Part shown: in pieces, positions 9,469-16,952 of the stretch
Position numbering within the stretch: position 1 is the stretch's first letter
Layout of the letters: each line of letters begins with the position of its first letter
From: Rubellimicrobium arenae
GTDB lineage: Bacteria > Pseudomonadota > Alphaproteobacteria > Rhodobacterales > Rhodobacteraceae
NCBI RefSeq assembly: GCF_017916295.1
Contig: NZ_JAFMSS010000002.1
Coordinates: 124,001 to 188,000, forward strand
Length of the DNA stretch: 64,000 bases
Reading direction: 5' to 3'
Notes under the pieces: generated by a model
The model's database searches: none
Told to the model about the DNA's origin: nothing
The model's input: the letters and a program-made list of their open reading frames with translations, nothing else
Made by a program: the position numbers and the translations under genes

Positions 9469-9522
9469 CTTTAGCGGATTGTTTAACGTGGCCCGCAATC
9501 AGGGTCGCCCAAATCGCCACGC
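9465..9522 (-). ncRNA. SAM-II riboswitch (metA/metZ leader)
   Basis: Minus-strand sequence carries the SAM-II landmarks in order: the P1 5' strand CGTGGC, the loop GATTTG, the P1 3' strand GCCACG followed directly by TTAAAC, and the 3' pseudoknot strand CGCTAAAG. P1 pairs six of six. The class binds S-adenosylmethionine and is found upstream of metA, metX and metZ in alphaproteobacteria, where SAM lowers expression. It ends about 45 bases before the metZ ATG, next to a helix that can hide the ribosome site. Confidence 0.88.
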
Positions 9523-9617
9523 GTGGCGGCTTACCCCCGCCGTGCCGCCAAGGCAACCCCTTGCCCCTGCGGCACGGCGCGCCATCCTGAGGACCCGACC
9601 ACCCAGGGGAGACTCGG

Positions 9618-10322
9618 ATGCCCGCGCCCATCGTGCTGCACTACTGGCCCACGCCCAACGGCCACAAGATCACCATCGCGCTCGAGGAGATGGGCCTCCC
9701 CTACGAGGTCCGGCTCGTGAACATCGGCACCGGCGAGCAGTTCCGCCCCGAGTTCCTGGCCATCGCCCCGAACAACCGCATGCCCGCCATCGAGGACCCC
9801 GAGGGGCCGGACGGCCAGCCCATCGCCATCTTCGAATCCGGCGCGATCCTGCAATACCTCGCCCGCAAGACCGGGATGTTCGCCGGCCGGACCGAACGGG
9901 AGCGCGTCGCCGTGGAGCAATGGCTCATGTGGCAGATGGGCGGCGTGGGCCCCATGGCGGGACAGGCCAACCACTTCCTGCGCTACGCACCGACCATGGA
10001 GCCGCCGCAGGTCCTGCCCTACGCGCAGGACCGCTACCGCAACGAGGTCGGGCGGCTCTACCGCGTGCTCGATGGCCAACTCGCCCAGCGCCGCTTTGCC
10101 GCCACCGACGAGTTCACCATCGCGGACATGGCGATCTACCCCTGGGCCGCCGGCTGGGAGAGGCAGGAGCAGACGCTCGACGACAAGCCGCACTTCGCCC
10201 GCTGGCTGGAGGACTGCGCGAGCCGCCCGGCCGTGGTCCGCGGCATGGCCGTCGCCGCCGAGGCGCGGTCCAGCGCGCCCATGACCAGGGAAGAGCAGGA
10301 GATCCTGTTCGGACGGCGCTAG
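9618..10322 (+). CDS. Glutathione S-transferase family protein, Nu-class/YghU-YfcG type
   Basis: 234 residues. N-terminal thioredoxin fold with HYWPTPNGHKITIALEEMGL; the TPNG motif places an Asn/Thr active site as in the Nu-class disulfide-bond oxidoreductases YfcG and YghU. The cis-Pro/Ser glutathione site reads NNRMPAIEDPEG and IFESGAILQYLA. The C-terminal helical domain has FTIADMAIYPWAAGW. Likely a cytoplasmic glutathione-dependent reductase; the substrate is unknown. GGGGAGACTCGG precedes the ATG. Its TAG stop lies in the CTAG shared with convergent yciB. Confidence 0.9.
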   Translation: MPAPIVLHYWPTPNGHKITIALEEMGLPYEVRLVNIGTGEQFRPEFLAIAPNNRMPAIEDPEGPDGQPIAIFESGAILQYLARKTGMFAGRTERERVAVEQWLMWQMGGVGPMAGQANHFLRYAPTMEPPQVLPYAQDRYRNEVGRLYRVLDGQLAQRRFAATDEFTIADMAIYPWAAGWERQEQTLDDKPHFARWLEDCASRPAVVRGMAVAAEARSSAPMTREEQEILFGRR

Positions 10323-10933
10323 GTCTTGCCGGTCTTGCCGGCGTCGTCGGTCATGTAGCGTTCCAGCGCGACGATCTGGAGCCACAGGAACACCACCAGC
10401 GCCGCCGGAAAGGCGAAGGTCTCGAGCGTGACCCAAAGCTCCGTGCTCTGGGTCCGCCAGACGATCTCGTTGGCCACGGCCAGGGCGGCGAACATGAGCG
10501 CGAGGCGGCGGGTCAGGATCAGCCAGCCCTCGTGGCGCATCGGCAGAAGCTCGCCCATGACCCATTCCAGCGTGCTGCGGCCCCAAAGAAGGCCCCCGCC
10601 CAGCAGCAGCGCGAAGATGCCGTAGACGATCGTCGTCTTCATCTTGAAGAAGCTCTCGTCGTTGAACCACGCCGTGAGCCCGCCGAAGACGATGACCATG
10701 AGGGCGGTGAAGACCTGCATGCGCGACAGCTTGCCGGTCATCCACCAGAGCACGCCCATCGCGGCCAGGAGCAGCGGCACGAGCACCAGGGTCGCGACGA
10801 TGAAGCCCGAATATTCGGTCCCGCCGATCTCGTAGCTCCGGTCCTTGATCCGGAAGTAGACAAGGAAGAACAGGATGGTCGGCCCCAGCTCCAGGACCTG
10901 CTTGACGATGGGATTGACCGGTCTGGGGCTCAT
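10319..10933 (-). CDS. yciB: Septation protein A / inner membrane-spanning protein YciB
   Basis: 204 residues with five or six hydrophobic helices. Family landmarks: ELGPTILFFLVYFRI near residue 15, TLVYGIFALLLGGGLLWGR-like segment reading TTIVYGIFALLLGGG, and the C-terminal WVTLETFAFPAALVVFLW. YciB acts in cell-envelope upkeep and septation in the inner membrane. The C-terminal tail is short and polar. Convergent with the GST gene, overlapping by four bases. The alternative family name is IspZ. Confidence 0.93.
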   Translation of the reverse strand: MSPRPVNPIVKQVLELGPTILFFLVYFRIKDRSYEIGGTEYSGFIVATLVLVPLLLAAMGVLWWMTGKLSRMQVFTALMVIVFGGLTAWFNDESFFKMKTTIVYGIFALLLGGGLLWGRSTLEWVMGELLPMRHEGWLILTRRLALMFAALAVANEIVWRTQSTELWVTLETFAFPAALVVFLWLQIVALERYMTDDAGKTGKT

Positions 10934-11040
10934 GACACTTCTGGAACAGTTTTATGACAGCCGCCTTATCTGACGGTCGGGGCACTCTGCCGTTCCTTGA
11001 GCGGTCGCACAAGCACCCGATCGGACAACAAGGGGTAACG

Positions 11041-11523
11041 ATGCCGGAACTGATTCTCCACGAACTGCGCGACACGTTCCGCGGGGTGCCCTTCCCCGTC
11101 GCCCTGCTGCGGATCGTGTCGGCCGTGATCCTGGCCGGGCTGATCGGGGCCGAGCGGGAATGGCGGCGCAAGCCGGCCGGCCTCAGGACCCACATGCTCG
11201 TGTCGCTGGCCGCCTGCCTTTACGTGATTGTGGGGCGCGAGCTCGTGGCCTCGGACTTCGTCGGCCACCCCGACGGGCAGATGCGCGTGGACCCGATCCA
11301 CCTGATCGAGGCGGTGACGGCGGGCGTGGCCTTCCTGGTGGCGGGGATCGTCATCACCACGGGCGGCCGGGTGATGAACGTCACGACCGGCGCGTCGCTC
11401 TGGCTCGCGGGGGCGATCGGGCTCGCCTGCGGCGCGGGCCAGATCCCGCTGGCCGCGCTGACGACGGCGGTGGTGCTCCTGGTGATGATGGGGCTCGCGT
11501 CGATCGTGCAGCGCGACGACTAG
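11041..11523 (+). CDS. MgtC/SapB family membrane protein
   Basis: 160 residues with about four transmembrane helices. The MgtC core is plain: LLRIVSAVILAGLIGAEREW, KPAGLRTHMLVSLAACLY and FLVAGIVITTGGRVMNVTTG. The family in pathogens links to low-magnesium growth and inhibits F-type ATP synthase; in free-living bacteria the role is less clear. The start has AAGGGG six bases upstream (CAAGGGGTAACG); a longer frame upstream lacks support. It lacks the long C-terminal domain of the enterobacterial MgtC. It converges on ftsY through a shared CTAG. Confidence 0.88.
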   Translation: MPELILHELRDTFRGVPFPVALLRIVSAVILAGLIGAEREWRRKPAGLRTHMLVSLAACLYVIVGRELVASDFVGHPDGQMRVDPIHLIEAVTAGVAFLVAGIVITTGGRVMNVTTGASLWLAGAIGLACGAGQIPLAALTTAVVLLVMMGLASIVQRDD

Positions 11524-12608
11524 GCGTCGGCCCCGGTCAGCGCGCGGGCGAACTCCTCGGGGTCGAAGGGGGCGAGGTCGTCGATCTGCTCGCCCACGCC
11601 GATGGCGTGGATCGGCAGGCCGAACCTGTCGGCGAGCGCGACCAGCACGCCGCCCTTGGCCGTCCCGTCGAGCTTGGTCATCACGAGCCCGGTCACGTCG
11701 GCGATCTTCTGGAAGATCTCCACCTGGCTCAGCGCGTTCTGCCCCGTGGTGGCGTCCAGCACCAAGAGCGTGTTGTGCGGCGCGCTGGGGTCCTTCTTGC
11801 GGATCACGCGGACGATCTTGGCCAGCTCCTCCATCAGGTCCTGCCGGTTCTGGAGCCGCCCCGCCGTATCGATCAGCAGGAGGTCCGCCCCGTCCCGCGC
11901 CGCCCGCTCCATGGCGTCGAAGGCCAGCGAGGCCGGATCGGACCCCTGCGCCGCCGTCAGCACCGGGACGCCCGCGCGCCGGCCCCAGACTTGGAGCTGC
12001 TCCACCGCCGCCGCGCGGAAGGTGTCGCCCGCCGCGATCACCACCGTCTTGCCGGCGGCGCGGAACTGGCTCGCCAGCTTGCCGATGGTCGTGGTCTTGC
12101 CGGACCCGTTCACGCCCACGACCAGCACCACCTGCGGGGTCTTGGGATACAGCGGCATCGGCCGGGCCACGCCCTCCATGATGCGCGCGACCTCCTGGGC
12201 CAGGATCTCCTTGATCTCGGGCACCGACAGCCGCCGGCCCATCCGTCCTTCGGCGAGGTTCGCCGTCACCCGCAGCGCCGTGTCCACGCCCATGTCGGAG
12301 GCGACCAGCAGGTCCTCGATCTCCTCCAGCATGGCGTCGTCGAGGGTGCGGCGCGGCACATCGGCCTCCTCGCGGCCGAACAGGCGGCCGAAGAAGCCGG
12401 GCCGGGCCCCGGCGGGCTCGGAGGGGACGGGCGCCGCGGCGGGCGGAACGGGTGCGGCGGGCGCCGGGGTCGCAAGGGTTGGCGCGGGGTCGGGCGCGGC
12501 GTCGGCGGCGGGCGCGGGCGTTCCTTCGCCCACGATGTCGGACAGCCCCTCGTCCAGCCGGGAGGAGCTCTTGAACAGCCGGTCCTTGAGCTTGCCGAAA
12601 AAGGACAT
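11520..12608 (-). CDS. ftsY: Signal recognition particle receptor FtsY
   Basis: 362 residues. N-terminus MSFFGKLKDRLFKSSSRL is a short basic amphipathic stretch, followed by an Ala/Pro-rich linker (about 30–70), then the NG domain: P-loop GVNGSGKTTTIGKLA, GDTFRAAAVEQL, LLIDTAGRLQN and VMTKLDGTAKGG. It is the SRP-receptor GTPase that docks ribosome–SRP complexes at the membrane for co-translational insertion. The acidic A domain of enterobacterial FtsY is reduced to the linker, as usual in alphaproteobacteria. Overlaps mgtC by four bases at the stops; divergent from the next gene. Confidence 0.97.
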   Translation of the reverse strand: MSFFGKLKDRLFKSSSRLDEGLSDIVGEGTPAPAADAAPDPAPTLATPAPAAPVPPAAAPVPSEPAGARPGFFGRLFGREEADVPRRTLDDAMLEEIEDLLVASDMGVDTALRVTANLAEGRMGRRLSVPEIKEILAQEVARIMEGVARPMPLYPKTPQVVLVVGVNGSGKTTTIGKLASQFRAAGKTVVIAAGDTFRAAAVEQLQVWGRRAGVPVLTAAQGSDPASLAFDAMERAARDGADLLLIDTAGRLQNRQDLMEELAKIVRVIRKKDPSAPHNTLLVLDATTGQNALSQVEIFQKIADVTGLVMTKLDGTAKGGVLVALADRFGLPIHAIGVGEQIDDLAPFDPEEFARALTGADA

Positions 12609-12762
12609 GGAACCCCCGAGCGTTGCGTCACCGTCACGTAATCCTTCGCGCCCGCCTTGCAAAGGCGCAGCGTGGGCCTCGCATCGGGCGGGGCGCCGCC
12701 GGTCGCGGGGCCGGACCCCCAAGGGGCTGGCGGGCCGCCGCCCGCTCTGGCAGGCTCGGCCC

Positions 12763-13164
12763 ATGCGCGCGCTCCTTGTCCTTCTTGCCCTCGCCGGCCC
12801 CGCCCTCGCCCAGGAGCCCATCTCGGGCGAGGAGTTCGAGGATCTCGTGGAGGGCCGCACCCTCACCTACGGAGAACCCGGGCAGGAGCCCTACGGCATC
12901 GAGCACTACTTTCCGAACCGGCGCGTGACCTGGGCCTTCACCGACAGCCAGGACTGCATCGAGGGGACCTGGTACACCGAGGGGCCCGCCGACGCGCCCG
13001 CGATCTGCTTCGTCTACAACGACGACCTGGGTCCGCAGTGCTGGCACGTCTTCCGCGAAGGCGAGGGCCTGCGCGCCGAGTTCCTGGGCGACGGCGGGCC
13101 GAGCATCCTTTACCAGCTCGAGGAGCAGAAGGGCGGGCTGGTCTGCGGCGGGGTCGGGGTGTGA
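12763..13164 (+). CDS. Small exported protein of unknown function
   Basis: 133 residues. A clean signal peptide (MRALLVLLALAGPALA, cut before QEPIS) is followed by an acidic domain with four cysteines (SQDCIEG, PAICFVY, PQCWHVF, LVCGG) that could form two disulfides in the periplasm. Motifs RTLTYGEPGQEPYGIEHYF, RRVTWAF and GPQCWHVFREG recall a roseobacter family of short secreted proteins with no known role. No enzymatic motif is seen. Divergent from ftsY across a 154-base gap, which probably holds both promoters. Confidence 0.75.
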   Translation: MRALLVLLALAGPALAQEPISGEEFEDLVEGRTLTYGEPGQEPYGIEHYFPNRRVTWAFTDSQDCIEGTWYTEGPADAPAICFVYNDDLGPQCWHVFREGEGLRAEFLGDGGPSILYQLEEQKGGLVCGGVGV

Positions 13165-13170
13165 GGACGC

Positions 13171-13180
13171 CTGACGTCAG
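13171..13180. repeat. Perfect 10-bp palindrome CTGACGTCAG
   Basis: This palindrome lies seven bases after the stop of the small exported protein, in the 82-base gap before convergent xseA. It is too short and loop-free to be a good terminator. The remaining gap is GC-rich without another clear stem. Confidence 0.3.
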
Positions 13181-13246
13181 CGCCCCCAAGCCGTCGTCCG
13201 GCGCGCCGCCCGAGGTCCCGGGCTTCGCCTGCGCCCGTCCCGGCTC

Positions 13247-14869
13247 CTAGAGCAGGCTGCCCTGCTCGGGCGGGGGCTCGGCGGGGCGCTTGCGGGTCGT
13301 GGCGGCGGCGGGCTTGTTGGCCACCGTGTGCCGCCCGTCGGCGAACTGGATCTCCAGCGTGGTCGCGCGGGCGGCCGCCTCGACGCTGGTGACGACCTCC
13401 CCATCGGCGCGCACCACGGCAAAGCCGCGCTTGAGCGTCTCTTCATAGCCCAGGGTCTCGCGCAGCCGATCGAGCGCCAGCAGCCCGTCGCGCAGCCGCG
13501 CGATGCGGGCCAGCGGCAGCTCGGGCCGAAGCGCCTGCGCCACGCGGGCAAAGTCCTCGACGCTTTCGGCCAGGCCGCGCCGGGCCACCGGATCGAGCCG
13601 GGGCGCCACCCGGCCCAGCACGTCGCGCCGGAACCTGAGCCGCGCCTCCTGCGCCCGGTCGAGCCGCGCCGACAGCTCGCCCAGGTCGCGCCGCGAGTCG
13701 CGCGCCGTCCGCGCCAGCGCCGGGCCCATCGCCCGCGTCGCCTCCTCGAGCCGGCGCCGTTCGGATCGCAGCGTCCGCACCAGCATCCCGGTGCCAAGCC
13801 TCAGGTCGGCCAGTTGCACCCGCCGCCGTTCCGTGACGCTCCGCAGGGCGCGGGGCAGCTGCGCCCCCAGGTAGTCGAGCCGCTGCTGCGCCTGGCCGAC
13901 GATCACGTCCCCGCGCGGCAACGCGCGCGCAAGGTCGCCCAGCCGCTGGCGCCGCTGGAAGACCCCCTGCCGCAGCGCCCGCCCGCCCCGCGCGGTCAGC
14001 ACGGCCACCCGCTCCAGCAGCTCGGCCCGGACGGGGACCGCCATCTCGGCGGCGGCGGTGGGCGTGGGCGCGCGCAGGTCGGCGGCATAGTCGCAGAGCG
14101 TCGTGTCCGTCTCGTGCCCCACGGCCGAGATGACCGGGATGCGGCTCGCCGCGACGGCGCGGACCACGATCTCCTCGTTGAAGCCCCAAAGGTCCTCGAT
14201 CGAGCCGCCGCCCCGCGCCACGATCACCACGTCGGGGCGCGGGATCGGGCCGTCCTCGGGCAGCGCGTTGAAGCCCTTGACCGCGCGGGCCACCTCGGGG
14301 GCGCAGTTGGCCCCCTGCACGGCGACCGGCCACACGATCACCCGGCGCGGAAAGCGGTCGCGCAGCCGGTGGAGGATGTCCCGGATCACCGCGCCCGAGG
14401 GCGAGGTCACGACGCCGATCACCTCGGGCAGGTAGGGGATGGGCTTCTTGCGCGCGGGGTCGAACAGCCCCTCGCCGCCCAGCGCCTTGCGCCGCGCCTC
14501 GAGCTGGGCCATCAGCGCGCCCGCCCCGGCGGGGGCGATGTCGTCCACCGTCATCTGGTACTTGGACTGCCCCGGGAAGGTGGTGAGCCGCCCCGTCGCC
14601 ACGACCTCCATCCCCTCCTCGGGCCGGGCGGTCAGCCGCGACGCCTGCCCCTTCCAGACGATCGCGGCCAGCACCGACCGTTCGTCCTTGAGGTCGAAGT
14701 AGAGGTGCCCCGACGGCGGACGCGCCACGCGCCCGACCTCGCCCCGGACGCGGACGAAGGCGAACTCGCCCTCGACCATGCGCTTCACCGCCTGCGACAG
14801 CTCGGACACCGAGAACTCGGGCGTGTTGGAACGGCGCGGCGGGGCGTCGTCGTCGTCCAGAAGGTCCAT
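13247..14869 (-). CDS. xseA: Exodeoxyribonuclease VII large subunit
   Basis: 540 residues. N-terminal OB-fold (about 15–115; SVSELSQAVKRMVEGEFAFVRVRGE, GHLYFDLKDE) followed by the catalytic large-subunit domain (PYLPEVIGVVTSPSGAVIRDI, VIVARGGGSIEDLWGFNEE, VISAVGHETDTTLCDYAADLRAPTPTAAAE). The C-terminal part is a long Arg/Leu-rich coiled coil. With XseB it degrades single-stranded DNA from both ends in the cytoplasm. xseB is not in the window. Slightly longer than the family average because of the C-terminal tail. Divergent from purD. Confidence 0.96.
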   Translation of the reverse strand: MDLLDDDDAPPRRSNTPEFSVSELSQAVKRMVEGEFAFVRVRGEVGRVARPPSGHLYFDLKDERSVLAAIVWKGQASRLTARPEEGMEVVATGRLTTFPGQSKYQMTVDDIAPAGAGALMAQLEARRKALGGEGLFDPARKKPIPYLPEVIGVVTSPSGAVIRDILHRLRDRFPRRVIVWPVAVQGANCAPEVARAVKGFNALPEDGPIPRPDVVIVARGGGSIEDLWGFNEEIVVRAVAASRIPVISAVGHETDTTLCDYAADLRAPTPTAAAEMAVPVRAELLERVAVLTARGGRALRQGVFQRRQRLGDLARALPRGDVIVGQAQQRLDYLGAQLPRALRSVTERRRVQLADLRLGTGMLVRTLRSERRRLEEATRAMGPALARTARDSRRDLGELSARLDRAQEARLRFRRDVLGRVAPRLDPVARRGLAESVEDFARVAQALRPELPLARIARLRDGLLALDRLRETLGYEETLKRGFAVVRADGEVVTSVEAAARATTLEIQFADGRHTVANKPAAATTRKRPAEPPPEQGSLL

Positions 14870-14942
14870 CGTCGCGTCCTTGTGCGGTGCGGTCCGTCAC
14901 CTTAGAACGCCTCGCGAACAAGGCCAACCGGGAGTCGTGCCC

Positions 14943-16199
14943 ATGAACATCCTGATCCTCGGCTCCGGGGGCCGCGAACATGCCCTGGCCTGGGCCGTCA
15001 AGCAGAACCCGAAATGCGACCGGCTCATCGCCGCGCCGGGCAATCCCGGGCTCGCGCTGATCGCCGAATGCGCCGCGCTCGACATCCTGGACGGCGATGC
15101 GGTCGCGGATTTCTGCGGCGAGAACGCGATCGACCTCGTGATCGTCGGCCCCGAGGCGCCGCTGGCCGCCGGGGTCGCCGACCGCCTGCGCGCCGCCGGG
15201 GTCCTGGCCTTCGGGCCGTCGCAGGCGGCCGCGCAGCTCGAGGCCTCGAAGGCCTTCACCAAGGACGTCTGCGACGCCAGCGGCGCCCCCACCGCCGCCT
15301 GGGCCGCCTTCTCCGACCTGGCCCAGGCCCACGCCCATGTCGAGCGGGAGGGCGCGCCCATCGTCATCAAGGCCGACGGGCTGGCCGCCGGCAAGGGCGT
15401 CACCGTGGCGCAGTCGGTCGAGGAAGCCTTGGCCGCGCTCGACGCCGTCTTTGCCGGGGGCGAGGGGCAGGTCGTCATCGAGGAATGCCTGACCGGCGAG
15501 GAGGCGTCGTTCTTCATCCTCTGCGACGGCGAGACGATGCTTCCCCTCGGCACGGCGCAGGACCACAAGCGCGTGGGCGAGGGCGACACCGGCCCCAACA
15601 CCGGCGGCATGGGCGCCTATTCCCCCGCCCCGGTGCTGAGCGAGGCCGTCCAGAAGCGTGCCCTGGACGAGATCGTGGGCCCCACCCTGCACGAGATGGC
15701 GCGGCGCGGCACCCCCTACCAGGGCGTCCTTTACGCCGGCCTGATGATCCGGGACGGCGCGCCCAAGCTCATCGAATACAACGTCCGCTTCGGCGACCCC
15801 GAATGCCAGGTGCTGATGATGCGCCTGGGCGGGCAGGTCCTGGACCTGATCCAGGCCTGCGCCGAAGGGCGGCTGCGCGAGGCGCGGGTCCACTGGGCCG
15901 ACGACCATGCGCTGACCGTGGTGCTGGCCGCCAACGGCTATCCCGGCACGCCCGAAAAGGGCGGGATCATCGCCGGGCTCGATTCGGTGCCCGAAACCTC
16001 CGAAGCGATGGTCTTCCATGCGGGAACCGCCGCGGCGGACGGACGGATCGTCGCGAACGGCGGCCGCGTGCTGAACGTCACGGCGCGGGGCCGCACCCTG
16101 CGCGAGGCGCGCGACCGCGCCTATGCCATGGTGGACCGGATCGAGGCGCCCGGCCTGTTCTGCCGCCGCGACATCGGCTGGCGCGCCCTGGGCGGCTGA
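14943..16199 (+). CDS. purD: Phosphoribosylamine–glycine ligase
   Basis: 418 residues. Third-step enzyme (GAR synthetase) of purine synthesis: ATP + phosphoribosylamine + glycine to GAR. Seen: MNILILGSGGREHALAWAV, the ATP-grasp loop VIKADGLAAGKGVTVA, FILCDGETMLPLGTAQDHKR, GPNTGGMGAYSPAP and IEYNVRFGDPECQ. Single gene, divergent from xseA across 73 bases. Frame and length are normal. A GAGGGGC/GCCCCTC hairpin (16198–16215) starts right at its stop codon. Confidence 0.97.
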   Translation: MNILILGSGGREHALAWAVKQNPKCDRLIAAPGNPGLALIAECAALDILDGDAVADFCGENAIDLVIVGPEAPLAAGVADRLRAAGVLAFGPSQAAAQLEASKAFTKDVCDASGAPTAAWAAFSDLAQAHAHVEREGAPIVIKADGLAAGKGVTVAQSVEEALAALDAVFAGGEGQVVIEECLTGEEASFFILCDGETMLPLGTAQDHKRVGEGDTGPNTGGMGAYSPAPVLSEAVQKRALDEIVGPTLHEMARRGTPYQGVLYAGLMIRDGAPKLIEYNVRFGDPECQVLMMRLGGQVLDLIQACAEGRLREARVHWADDHALTVVLAANGYPGTPEKGGIIAGLDSVPETSEAMVFHAGTAAADGRIVANGGRVLNVTARGRTLREARDRAYAMVDRIEAPGLFCRRDIGWRALGG

Positions 16200-16254
16200 G
16201 GGGCGAAGGCCCCTCCCGCCCCGGCCGCGAACGCAAAAGCCCCACCAGCAACGC

Positions 16255-16277
16255 AAAAGCCCCGCCGAAGCGGGGCC
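16255..16277 (-). terminator. Intrinsic terminator of rpmB
   Basis: On the minus strand GCCCCGC-TTCG-GCGGGGC is followed by TTTT, a classic stable UUCG-loop terminator 25 bases after the rpmB stop. Next to it the 14-base word AACGCAAAAGCCCC occurs twice in tandem (from 16229 and 16249), suggesting a duplicated terminator end; the outer copy has lost its partner arm. Confidence 0.85.
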
Positions 16278-16302
16278 CTGCATCATCCGGATCGCGACAG
16301 GC

Positions 16303-16590
16303 TCAGGCCGAGACGGCGAGCTTGGCGATTTCCTTCTTGATCTTCAGCGCGTCCGAGGACAGTTCCTCGTCCTTCGCCTTGGCGAGGAACGCGTCCAGGC
16401 CGCCGCGGTGGTCGACCGAACGGAGCGCGTGGTTCGAGATCCGCAGGCGGAACGAGCGGCCCAGCGACTCGGACTCGAGGGTGACCTCCTGCAGGTTGGG
16501 CAGGAAGCGGCGCTTGGTCTTGTTGTTCGCGTGGGACACGTTGTTGCCCACCATGGGGCCCTTCCCGGTCAGTTCGCACTTGCGCGACAT
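16303..16590 (-). CDS. rpmB: 50S ribosomal protein L28
   Basis: 95 residues. L28 signature: MSRKCELTGKGPMVGNNVSH, NNKTKRRFLPNLQEV and RLRISNHALRSVDHRGGLD. Structural protein of the large ribosomal subunit. Transcribed alone from its own promoter and closed by an intrinsic terminator. The first Cys of the zinc-type form is retained (MSRKC) but the partner cysteines are not obvious. The immediate upstream gene encodes an Rmf-like protein on the same strand. Confidence 0.97.
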   Translation of the reverse strand: MSRKCELTGKGPMVGNNVSHANNKTKRRFLPNLQEVTLESESLGRSFRLRISNHALRSVDHRGGLDAFLAKAKDEELSSDALKIKKEIAKLAVSA

Positions 16591-16675
16591 GGCATTCGTC
16601 CTTTGGCATAGGGCCGCGGGACCGCGGCGCGTCACGAGATGCACCCCGCCCCGGGGCGCCAGAATTGGTCCGTGG

Positions 16676-16704
16676 GCCATAAGGCCTTCCACGACCGAGG
16701 TCAA
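16676..16704 (-). promoter_or_regulatory. Sigma-70 type promoter of rpmB
   Basis: Minus strand: -35 TTGACC, 17-base spacer, -10 TATGGC. The -35 box contains the TGA stop codon of the upstream Rmf-like gene. The expected start of transcription is about 75–80 bases before the rpmB ATG. Box quality is good for a high-GC alphaproteobacterium, where TTG in the -35 is the most conserved part. Confidence 0.6.
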
Positions 16705-16898
16705 GCGGCTCGACCCCCGTCCGGCCCGGCCTCGTCGTCGATGCCTTCGACGACCTTGACCTCCTCGGCCTCGTCCCATCCCTCGATCCAGCCCTGACGT
16801 TCGGGGCTGTCGGCCGGATAGGGGCAGTCCGCCCGGGGAACGCCGCGTTCGCAGGCCTCCCGGCCCTCTTCATGGGAATCGCCGCCCTCGCGCGCCAT
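16701..16898 (-). CDS. Ribosome modulation factor-like (Rmf/CrpP-like) small protein
   Basis: 65 residues. The core EGREACERGVPRADCPYP and SPERQGWIEGWDEAEE follows the Rmf pattern (A..RG....CPY......R..W..GW.EA). Rmf binds resting ribosomes and drives 100S dimers in gammaproteobacteria; the wider family, including CrpP-like proteins, is small and poorly studied in alphaproteobacteria. Here it has an acidic C-terminal tail. AGAGGGCGGG precedes the ATG. It lies directly upstream of rpmB, which fits a ribosome-linked role, although the match rests on a short motif. Confidence 0.65.
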   Translation of the reverse strand: MAREGGDSHEEGREACERGVPRADCPYPADSPERQGWIEGWDEAEEVKVVEGIDDEAGPDGGRAA

Positions 16899-16952
16899 GG
16901 TCCCGCCCTCTCTGGCTGTGCCACGGGAATCCTAGCGCGGCGGGGCGGGGCG

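Noticed and set aside
9421..9498. Longer metZ start at a TTG at 9498
   Set aside because: It lies inside the SAM-II riboswitch aptamer; the ATG at 9420 has the ribosome site that the switch hides.
16229..16263. Tandem AACGCAAAAGCCCC repeat as a possible mobile-element footprint
   Set aside because: Better explained as a duplicated terminator tail next to the rpmB terminator; no target-site duplication or inverted ends are present.
13443..16286. 947-residue minus-strand frame across xseA and purD
   Set aside because: Its frame is out of register with xseA and antisense to purD, both of which are complete; residues are typical of shadow translation.
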